A stretch of 64,000 bases of DNA, taken from the NCBI RefSeq assembly GCF_004359195.1, contig NZ_CP037954.1, forward strand, positions 2,914,001 to 2,978,000, read 5' to 3'. The stretch's first letter is position 1. Each line of letters opens with the position of its first letter. The position numbers and the translations under genes were made by a program. Source of the stretch: Chryseobacterium salivictor. GTDB lineage: Bacteria; Bacteroidota; Bacteroidia; Flavobacteriales; Weeksellaceae. The notes below the pieces were generated by a model, which searched no databases, was not told the origin of the DNA, and saw only the letters and a program-made list of their open reading frames with translations. Below, piece by piece: positions 7,869 through 16,300 of this stretch.

Positions 7869-7890
7869 AGGTCACTGAATAGGTCACTTT
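7869..7890. repeat. second copy of the 22-bp AGGTCACT-GAAT-AGGTCACT repeat
   Basis: Exact repeat of 7537-7558, 58 bp to the right of the detached att core. It is probably the arm-type site of a second element related to the first one's integrase. Confidence 0.6.
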
Positions 7891-8322
7891 TATAAACAAT
7901 GTAGAGAGCGTCGTTTTTACTGGTGCAAATATATAGATTTTTTTATTTGTTGCAAACAAATTATCGTTTATTAAAATTAAATTACTGTAATAATCAGATT
8001 ATCAAATAACATATTTTCAAACGTTGATTTTTCTTTTAGATTGTAAATTGTAAAAACAACTACTTCAAATGGTGCCTTTTAAAAATATATTGTATTTATT
8101 TTAAATAGAACCATTGATACAAACATATCATTAATTATTGTAAAATATTATTGCATTACAAATATAAGGAAATTTTAAAAATATGTATTGCAAAAGTAAA
8201 AACAAATGATCATATAATTCTGCAAGATACTCTTCTGATTAAGCAGACAAATGTATTGCATGCATTAGAAGATAGGAAAGTTAAATATTAAGATTAGATT
8301 CTATAATAGGTGATATATAAAT
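7891..8322. other. non-coding AT-rich region downstream of the ABC ATPase gene
   Basis: No frame with coding character was seen on either strand. The stretch separates the repeat/att region from the 3' end of the defence-like island and shows no convincing terminator hairpin. Confidence 0.5.
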
Positions 8323-10419
8323 TTAAATGAGACGTTGAATACATTTATCTTTTCTACCGTTACCATCAATCATATTTAATTTATAATCTTTACCATCGGT
8401 TAATCCTGTATCTTTTATCATGGTAAGTAAGTTTATTTCTTTTGCCTCAATAGTTGATCCGTCCAATAATTCTTCTTTTTTAATCTTGTCTTCTTTTGAA
8501 ATAGCAATAATTACTTGTCTGTTTTTTATTTTTGCAGCTTCTTTTAAAAGCATTTTTAAATCCTCTGTTGCCATAGCATGCTGTCCTGGTTCATCTAAAA
8601 CCAAAATTCCTAAATGAAATTTAGCCTTTACAAGAAGAGACAAATAAAAAGCCCATTGTGCACGAATAAAATCACTTGCAGAGGACATTAGTCTTATCGG
8701 TTGAGGAATTATGCCTGGAGTATTTACGACTGGAAACAACTTGTTATTTTCTTCTGTTGAAATAAAAATTCTACCGAGAATCTCTTTTGAATATCCAAAT
8801 GATTCCAAATATTTAAGAAAGGTTTTCTGAAATGCGTATGCTAATTCATTATCTTGTGCCTGATGAGATTTCAGTATTTCTCTCCTTTCTTTTATGGCTG
8901 ATAAATTCTCAGCAAATTCTGTCAAATAAACTTTAAATTGATCAAATTGTACCTTTACTTTTTCCAATTTATTTAACTCAAATCGGTAATTAATCTCATC
9001 ATTAATTGCAACACGAGAAGGGATTCTGGAATCATCGACAATTTCTTTATCTATGGTTTCAAGATTAATTCTCAAATCACTAATCCGCTCATTATAATAA
9101 AGCAGAGTTCTATCAAAACGTTCAAGAAGATTCTTTGCACTTTTAATGTAAGACTCATAAAGACTGCGTTCTGCTTTATAAAATGATAAGGATTTTATAG
9201 CATTTACACGCTCAACATTTTGTAATTCAATATCTGGATTTGCCGATAATGAAGAATTACAAACAGGGCAATTTTTTACAGAACCTACATGAAACGTTTC
9301 TAAATGATTAATTTTTTGCAAACCTTCCAATACTTCAATCTCTCTTTTAAGCTGTTCTAAAGTGGATTCATACTTTGAAATTTTAGTTTGTTCATTTATT
9401 TTTTCCTTCTGGAGAGTATTTATCTCTTCGTTAAGAAATTTTAAATCGGTTCTTAGTTGTATTTGTCTTTGTAGTAACAGGCTATTGCTTTCTTTTAAAT
9501 CTGTATTAACACTATTTTTTTTCTGCAATTCATCAAAGACAGTTTTTGTATACAATATCACTTGTTCTAAACTCTCGTATTTATCATTTAATGCTCTCGT
9601 ATTAATTGTTAATTTACTTATCTTTTTTGGTGTCAAATCTGTTGTAAAGATTCTGGGCAAGTTTGGAGTCGAGAAATTATTATAAGCTAATAGTGACTGA
9701 AAATTGTCAACTGAATTTGACCAGTAGGTTTTAATTTCTTTTTCCTCTTCTTTTAGTTTATCGAGTTCAAATTCTTCTACAAGACCACTTAACCCCAAAG
9801 TAAATTCCACAATCTTTTGCTTTGCTTTTTTTGTGCCAAATATTGGCACTTGTGCAAAAAAGTCGGACCACCCTTTGGTTTGTTCTACGAAAGAACTAGC
9901 GAAGATTTGCTGTAAGTACAATATTTTCTGCACTCCGCTTTCACTTTCAAAAACAGGTATATCTATTCCTGAAAAATCAGATAACCAGCGATAAAAGCCA
10001 CTCTCATGATCACTATCTCCTTTTGCATGAATGAACTTCTCCTCAAAATCACCATCATTTACCTGAACAAAAAGAATGTTAGCATCTTCTCCATAATTTG
10101 ACTTAATTGAACGTTTTACAATGGCAAAGTCCTTTTTTTCATTGTATAAATGGAGCTCTGCATGAGACTCATCAACTGAAATAGTATTATTCTCATACTT
10201 GAAACTACTCTTTAAGCATTCTTTCAAACCATCAGAGTTACCGGTTGCAGCTAACTGTTCCATACCTAGACAGTAATATATGCAGGACAATATAGTAGAT
10301 TTACCACTGGAATTATCACCAGATATAATATTTAAACCAGCACTAAAATCATATTTAAAACCATATCGTATTTTCTGCTTATCAAGTACTATTGCTTCGA
10401 TACTTTGGATATTAATCAT
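8323..10419 (-). CDS. Rad50/SMC-like ABC ATPase of an ABC-three-component-type system
   Basis: A 698-aa ATPase. Walker A is GDNSSGKST at residues 34-42. Long coiled coils flank a zinc-hook-like CPVC at about residue 386. The distal half has a signature-like region (SASDFIRAQWAFYLSLL, about 575-590) and Walker B with D-loop (LGILVLDEPGQHA, about 606). This architecture fits the DUF3732-type ATPases of ABC-3C conflict systems, where an ABC ATPase senses nucleic acid and licenses an effector through small middle and C-terminal components. It is the last gene of the operon, 3 bp after the middle component. The family assignment rests on architecture and gene order, not on a search. Confidence 0.8.
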   Translation of the reverse strand: MINIQSIEAIVLDKQKIRYGFKYDFSAGLNIISGDNSSGKSTILSCIYYCLGMEQLAATGNSDGLKECLKSSFKYENNTISVDESHAELHLYNEKKDFAIVKRSIKSNYGEDANILFVQVNDGDFEEKFIHAKGDSDHESGFYRWLSDFSGIDIPVFESESGVQKILYLQQIFASSFVEQTKGWSDFFAQVPIFGTKKAKQKIVEFTLGLSGLVEEFELDKLKEEEKEIKTYWSNSVDNFQSLLAYNNFSTPNLPRIFTTDLTPKKISKLTINTRALNDKYESLEQVILYTKTVFDELQKKNSVNTDLKESNSLLLQRQIQLRTDLKFLNEEINTLQKEKINEQTKISKYESTLEQLKREIEVLEGLQKINHLETFHVGSVKNCPVCNSSLSANPDIELQNVERVNAIKSLSFYKAERSLYESYIKSAKNLLERFDRTLLYYNERISDLRINLETIDKEIVDDSRIPSRVAINDEINYRFELNKLEKVKVQFDQFKVYLTEFAENLSAIKERREILKSHQAQDNELAYAFQKTFLKYLESFGYSKEILGRIFISTEENNKLFPVVNTPGIIPQPIRLMSSASDFIRAQWAFYLSLLVKAKFHLGILVLDEPGQHAMATEDLKMLLKEAAKIKNRQVIIAISKEDKIKKEELLDGSTIEAKEINLLTMIKDTGLTDGKDYKLNMIDGNGRKDKCIQRLI

Positions 10420-10422
10420 ATT

Positions 10423-10869
10423 CTACCAGATTAGACGTTGATTTTTAAGTTCATTATTACTCACAGCTTTTGACCAAATTTTTATATCAGAAGAAAGATC
10501 CGGCAATATTTTTTCCCTTTCAATTTTTTCTATTAATGCTGAACCTTCTGTTGTTAAACTAAAACTGATTATACTATTAGTTTCTTTAATATCAAGAAAA
10601 CCTTTCTCAAATGCTATTATTACCATTTTTCGCATTCCATCGGATATATGCCAGGGAGAAGAGAGCAATGTTGATAATTTAGATACATTCAAATTTTTTT
10701 TAACTGCATCCAAAATGAATGCAATTTTCTTTAACTGCACAGATAGGGTTTTTCCACCAATTGAATAGTGTAATACAAGAAGAATCATGATAACACTCAC
10801 GTCATCATTTTCCCAGTATTTTTCAAAAACTTTGATTTTATTCCCTTTAATTTTTAATCTTTCATTCAT
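10423..10869 (-). CDS. small middle-component-like protein of the ABC ATPase operon
   Basis: A 148-aa soluble, helical protein with a winged-helix-like profile (LNVSKLSTLLSSPWHISDGMRKMVIIAFEKGFLDI). Length, position and context match the middle component (MC) of ABC-3C systems, which sits between the effector/C-terminal component and the ABC ATPase. Its start overlaps the end of the protease gene by 8 bases and its stop is 3 bases from the ATPase start, so all three are translationally coupled. No catalytic motif is visible. The MC label is an inference from synteny. Confidence 0.6.
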   Translation of the reverse strand: MNERLKIKGNKIKVFEKYWENDDVSVIMILLVLHYSIGGKTLSVQLKKIAFILDAVKKNLNVSKLSTLLSSPWHISDGMRKMVIIAFEKGFLDIKETNSIISFSLTTEGSALIEKIEREKILPDLSSDIKIWSKAVSNNELKNQRLIW

Positions 10870-12004
10870 TTTCTAAAAAACTTAAGCTACAATTCGCAAT
10901 CCAGTCGCTAATTCCATAATTTGCTAAAATCTTAATATCATCAATACCAAGAATACCTTCAAGACATGATAAAAGATATTCTTCATATGTTTCTTTTATT
11001 TTCTTAATACCAGCATTAGCTTCTTGTCTGTTATTAGCAACTATTTCCAAATCTTCCAAAGCATAAGCATTATATGCTTTTGTATACTGGTTAAATATAG
11101 TTTCATGCTTTTTTAACTCTGTTGACAAAAATGTTTTGCCAATTATAAGCTTTCTAATAGTATTTTTTCTCATTAGATCTAAACGATCATCACTATAAGC
11201 CTTTGCTAATTTCGTATTGATATATTCCAGTTGAGGCTTGTTGATTTCATCCTCAGTCCATTTTGAAATTGCTTCATCATCGGTTTGATCAAAAATCGCA
11301 TTTATTGAACTTGCTAACAATTTTTTTTCAAGATCAAGTTGACTTGCCGCTCGTATATTAAAATTAAGATTATTCAAAGCCGAAACACTGGTAAATTTTA
11401 GCTGACCATCATTACCTTTATTTGGAATATCAGTCATTACACCAAAGCAAATTAGTTCATGATGATTATCTAAAAAAAGACCGGTACCGGACCACCCTCC
11501 TAACCAATCACTACCCGATTTATAATCGTTATTCATCAGTAATGCTTTTTCAATTGTACAAAAAAACTTAAAATCGCTTTCTGTACATAATGAATTAAAC
11601 TGTAGATGTCTCTGAGTGACTACTGTTTTACTTTGCTCATATTTCGCTCGAAAAGTGAATGAATGAGCAGGATTTATTGGTATTGTATAAAATTCAGGAC
11701 AATGAAATGACTTAAGATCAGAACCGCATTCCAACTTAAGGATTACTATATCATGAGCTTTAGCAAAGTTCATATCACAAATACATTCCTTAATATCATG
11801 CTTTATTCCGAGATGATCTTCAACTTTCCAAAAATCAGGATCAAATACCTGATCAAAATTTTTCCCATAAATATTATGACCCGCCGTCAAACATAAAAAT
11901 TCACCATCAAGTGGAAATATTACTGAACATCCCACAAAACTGCCATTTTTAATCAAAAGACCGGTTGTCTTATTCAAATGTTCCATCATCTTTCTTTTTG
12001 ACAA
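10862..12004 (-). CDS. trypsin-like serine protease with C-terminal adaptor-like domain
   Basis: A 380-aa protein. Residues 10-215 form a chymotrypsin-fold peptidase with all triad residues visible: His43 in CLTAGHN, Asp85 in AHDIVILKL and Ser172 in GGWSGTGLF. The remaining 160 residues are helical and charged and could be the C-terminal component (CTC) that ties an effector to an ABC-3C ATPase. There is no signal peptide, so it acts in the cytoplasm, as expected for a conflict-system protease. The start at 12004 overlaps the upstream MBL gene by 35 bases; ATGs at residues 6 and 7 are alternatives. A similar protease domain opens the 1622-aa protein upstream. Confidence 0.8.
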   Translation of the reverse strand: MSKRKMMEHLNKTTGLLIKNGSFVGCSVIFPLDGEFLCLTAGHNIYGKNFDQVFDPDFWKVEDHLGIKHDIKECICDMNFAKAHDIVILKLECGSDLKSFHCPEFYTIPINPAHSFTFRAKYEQSKTVVTQRHLQFNSLCTESDFKFFCTIEKALLMNNDYKSGSDWLGGWSGTGLFLDNHHELICFGVMTDIPNKGNDGQLKFTSVSALNNLNFNIRAASQLDLEKKLLASSINAIFDQTDDEAISKWTEDEINKPQLEYINTKLAKAYSDDRLDLMRKNTIRKLIIGKTFLSTELKKHETIFNQYTKAYNAYALEDLEIVANNRQEANAGIKKIKETYEEYLLSCLEGILGIDDIKILANYGISDWIANCSLSFLENE

Positions 12005-13025
12005 TTTCTAATTGATCAATCTCTTTAAATTCAATATTAAAACGTTCATCTTCAGAAAGCAATTTATCTATATCTAAAGAATAATTTGAGTAAATGACTA
12101 TAGGCTTATCTCTGGAGGAACGACCATATTCTGATATTAAAATTAGGGTCTCTCGCGAAGGATGATAATACGGTCCGCTGCTATCAGTCGAAATCAGATA
12201 GTCAGAACAATCGATGATCTCAAGGAGTCGTTTGGTCGTATTATATTTTGCACCGTGATGGCTTATCTTCAACATTTCCAAAGGTAATTTATTATCGGGG
12301 GTGTAACCTTGATCAGAAAGCTCATCCGCAACAAGATCAGGATTAGAATCACCCATAAAAAGTATATTCGCATCGTTAAAGCTCAACACAAATGCAATTG
12401 AGGATGAATTTAATAGGTCTTTGTTCCACTGATGTGGCTGGGGAGCGTTATTTAAGATATCATCTTTTGATCGATTGTTTGAAATACCTTTCGCACTGAC
12501 CTTATCATTGTCCTCAAGTTTTTTATCAAGATAATTTTGATATATTTCTCTAGCAGTCCATTCCTCAATTAGCTTTTTAAGAACCTCGCTAGTCGGAGAT
12601 AAAATCTTTAATTGCAACCCATTTAGATGTAATATATTGTCTTCATATTGGTATAAGAATAAAGGACGAGGGGTAATTCCTGTTTCTTTTAGCAACTCTT
12701 CTAGATTAATCCCATGCTCTATACCGACTTTATCCGACTGTTCAGGAGTGATTAAAAGCTGTGGTGTATTCATATAAAATCCTACTGACGGATTTATTGG
12801 CTGCTGATCATCATTTAACCATTTAAAGATACCACCAATATGATCATAATCTACATGTGTAATCACAATGCTATCATTCTCGGTAAAATCTCTAACTAAT
12901 GGCCCAAAGAAACGATAAGTACCTTCGATTCCCGAGTCAATTAGTAATCGATGTGTCTGACCTTTTTCCCAAGTGAGTAAGAAACAATCTCCCTTCCCGG
13001 CTTTAAAGCATCTTAAATTAAGCAT
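11970..13025 (-). CDS. metallo-beta-lactamase fold hydrolase (ComEC/Rec2-like), second copy
   Basis: A 351-aa MBL-fold protein. The metal-binding motif is His57-x-Asp59-x-Asp61-His62 in VITHVDYDHIGG. The later conserved elements are FMGDSNPD and KISHHGAKYN. It has no signal peptide or membrane segment, unlike true ComEC, so it corresponds to the stand-alone MBL proteins coded beside protease and NTPase genes in defence loci. It starts the second module and its 3' end overlaps the protease gene. It shares architecture with the MBL gene at 18173-19240 but is clearly diverged, so it is not a recent duplicate. Nuclease or phosphodiesterase activity is possible but unproven. Confidence 0.82.
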   Translation of the reverse strand: MLNLRCFKAGKGDCFLLTWEKGQTHRLLIDSGIEGTYRFFGPLVRDFTENDSIVITHVDYDHIGGIFKWLNDDQQPINPSVGFYMNTPQLLITPEQSDKVGIEHGINLEELLKETGITPRPLFLYQYEDNILHLNGLQLKILSPTSEVLKKLIEEWTAREIYQNYLDKKLEDNDKVSAKGISNNRSKDDILNNAPQPHQWNKDLLNSSSIAFVLSFNDANILFMGDSNPDLVADELSDQGYTPDNKLPLEMLKISHHGAKYNTTKRLLEIIDCSDYLISTDSSGPYYHPSRETLILISEYGRSSRDKPIVIYSNYSLDIDKLLSEDERFNIEFKEIDQLEIVKKKDDGTFE

Positions 13026-13152
13026 CTAAGTATATAATTTTTTGCTTATTAGTATTATAACAAGCATATAGTTATTAATTTTAACGAAAAATACAAAAAT
13101 CTTTTAAACAATGGATAAATATTTACGCACACAGTTAAGGATTAGCACAAAT

Positions 13153-13160
13153 CAAAGTTA
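13153..13160 (-). promoter_or_regulatory. candidate Bacteroidota -7 box upstream of the second module
   Basis: TAACTTTG on the minus strand matches the TAnnTTTG -7 element of Bacteroidota promoters and lies about 130 bases upstream of the MBL start at 13025. A TTG lies 24 bp further upstream, which is slightly wide for the -33 element, so the call is weak. Confidence 0.3.
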
Positions 13161-13204
13161 ATTTTTAGATTTAAGTAAAAGTAACAAGTAGTATTCAAAA
13201 AAAT

Positions 13205-13220
13205 TTACGGTAAACCGTAA
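13205..13220. promoter_or_regulatory. palindrome TTACGGTAAACCGTAA between the two modules, candidate operator
   Basis: Perfect inverted repeat with 7-bp arms and a 2-bp spacer in the 277-bp gap between the NTPase stop and the second MBL start. It stands out by its GC content against the AT-rich background. It lies about 45 bp upstream of the candidate -7 box, where a repressor or activator could bind. No regulator gene is present in the operon itself. Confidence 0.45.
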
Positions 13221-13302
13221 GTAACATTTCAAGATAAAAAAAGGCAACATTACAATCGACATTTACAACCAAATTGTTTTCAAATTTTTGCTTTCTTAAA
13301 TT

Positions 13303-16300
13303 CTATTTATACTGAAGTAATTCTTCTCGTAGCATATAGGCTTTGGGAGAACTTCTTTTGACTAGAAAATCTAAAATAAATAGAAAGTCAGCTAAAATAT
13401 TTTTATCTCTTTTTATTTTACCACCATATCTATAAAAAGCTTTCTCAACGAATTTTTCTAAAATATTGTTCTCGACCTGCTCAGCATTTTGGCTCTGCAG
13501 CATCGGCACAATCCATGATATTGAGTCAGGCATAAAATTATGAAATGCAATGCCGCTTAAAAATTTAATAGATGAGTTAATTCTGTTGAATCCTAAAGTA
13601 GTTATAAAATCTTTGAAATATAAACTTCTACCATCCAATACTGACCATTTGTCAGAGCTCTCCACCCAATCAATATCAAAAAGAAAAACTGGTAAAAATC
13701 TTGCATTATTATTGCTAATCATCCAATCTTCAAGAAATTCCCAAAATATCCAGAAATTTTCGAGTTGAATTCTACCTATTGCTGCTCTAATAAACTCTTC
13801 AACTAACTTATATATAAATTTTAAATAATCATCGGGAATACTTTTTTCAGGTGTTTCTATACTTGAATCAAGTATTTCTTTTAAAAGAGGTAATGAAACT
13901 TCTGTAGGCTGATTCAGTAGATATCGTGGATAAAAAAAAGTGAATGCGTGCCTACTTTCATAAAAATCCAGCATACTTGATTTGGGATTATTTAGAAAAT
14001 TAACGTGTAGTGTCAGGACATCCTGAATGAATTTGTGATGAACAGGAAGAGCTGTATTCCACGAGATGATCCGGAGCATATCATCCAAGTACCACTGAGT
14101 GTTCACGTCCAATGAAACGATAATTTCATCAGGAGCGCTTATACTTCCATTGATAACAGATGCAATTAAGACTTCCGACCAATTGTCTTCTTCCGATTTA
14201 CGAAGGTCACTAGCACTTAATTTTCCCTGATGATATAGCATTCGCTTTCTTTCGCTTTCTTTATCTTGTGCTTTTAGAATTTTGATAGCTTCCGCTAATC
14301 CATACCAACAACTTAATACGAACGCTGGCTCGACTAATGCTAGATCATTTACAACTGCATGTTGCAATGCAATTCGCTCTCTTTCATCCAAACCTTTTAA
14401 AAGCAGACCGAAAATTAATTCCTTAACCTTCAGTTTTAAATATGGCACAATATCAACCTTAAAAATATAGCATAATCCTTTTAAAGGAGGTATATTATCC
14501 AATAAATCAAAGTTAATAGGGTATGGATCTATTTTAGATAATTTTTTTTCTTCTAAATTGATGATAGTTTCACAACACCATACAATTTCTTCAGTTTGAA
14601 GCTGATCAGTAAAATCACGAAGAGCAATAGATGCCATAACACCTGGGGCAACCATTATTTCCCGTTCACCATCTAGTTTCAAAATAAATTCATAACCTTT
14701 TTTCCAAGTTTCATAATTATAATCAGCAACCTCTTTATAGTCGAAAGCATTTCTTGCCCAAGTCGTATTAGCTGTTGGAATTGTATAATTTGTCCCGCTT
14801 TCTACTAAATTTCTAATTGTATCATCATATCCGGGAACTATCTGAACATAATTTCCGTTTTGATCGAAATGTTTAAATTCATATTTTCTGGCATCCATAT
14901 CAAATAAAAATTTTTTAAAAAGCCAATCATCTTCCTTAACATTCTCCCACATTTTGTCAACCTGTTTATATAAAAGTTCATTAAAATCTCTTTGATAAAA
15001 CATATAATCAGCAACAAATCCAACTAGGCCGATATAGTATTTGTTGCGATGAATCCTGCCGTTTGATGCAATACGTTCTTTTCTTTCAAATTCATTGTCA
15101 TTATAAACATGGTTTCTTATCATATCCGAAGTAGACCGTGTAGAATCCCATTTAAAAAACAATTGAACTCCTAACATTGAAACAGAAGTTTCATCAACCA
15201 AATTGGGGAATGCCTGTAAGATACTAGAGACCACTCCTAAAACAGCAACATTATTAGACTCTCTTATCAGCCTGCCTAAAAATGTGCGAGCAATTGTAAA
15301 ATCTTTCCTATCTCCAATCTCTAATAAAGTTTTTTCAAGGGCCATCAGCGATGATATTAAAACCTTATCATAAATTGAAAATCCTCGATACATAGACCAA
15401 TACTCATAATTTCCATAGTATCTAACAGACGATCCATCTTCAAAAACAATATTAATACATTCCACCTCTCTCTTGTTTAGAGATAAAAGGATTTCATAAT
15501 TTTTTTCAAAAGCAGTATTTAAAAAGTAAATAAGGAAATCAAGAGCTTTTTCACCGTGATACAAAAACATCCAATAAAAAAAAGTCTGATAACCAGATGG
15601 TAATCCATAATCATATTCTAAATCTTTGTTTAAACCAAAATCATTTACTTTAGGTTCCCGAATCAGCATACTATTAATACTTCCCGGTGTATATTTTTCT
15701 TCTTTTTTAGCCCAGTCTTCGGTAGCTATTTGAATAACTTCTTCAGGGAAAAAGCGACAAATTTGATCCGAAATTACACCTCCGGTAATATAAGCTCTTA
15801 TTTCCCGTAAAAATGCAGGATCAGTCCATCTTTCATTGCCTGTCTCAGGACTCATGCAAGCTTGAATTATGGAAGCAATAAGTTCCTTGTCAGCTTCCGT
15901 CAATTTAAAAAGAATTTCAATATATTTTTTTAAGTATTCAGAAGATCTCCTACCCAATCTCCTTTGAACTGAACGAGCCTGCAGCCTAAAAATAAAATCT
16001 TCCAACAAAAAAGCAGCACTTTTTGCACCGGCTGGAAGTATGCCTTGGTTAAATTCAGGGAGCTGTTTTGACCATGATTCAATAAGACTCAAATGTTTTA
16101 ATTCAAAATTTTGAAGTTTAATTTCATTAATATTCGTTTTAATAAAATCAATTATATAATCCCATCCGGAACCAACTGGCAGAAGATCACTAAAATTTCT
16201 TTTTTTAGGATCTATTTTTTTACAACCCGTTTGTAATAAATAGATTATGCGATCCAGCAATTTTGCTCCATCTTCAAGAAGCTGTACTTTTAAACTATCC

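Noticed and set aside
7511..7890. CRISPR-like repeats near tRNA-Asp
   Set aside because: The repeats are few, irregularly spaced and not separated by unique spacers of equal length; arm-type integrase sites explain them better. No CRISPR array was seen anywhere in the window.
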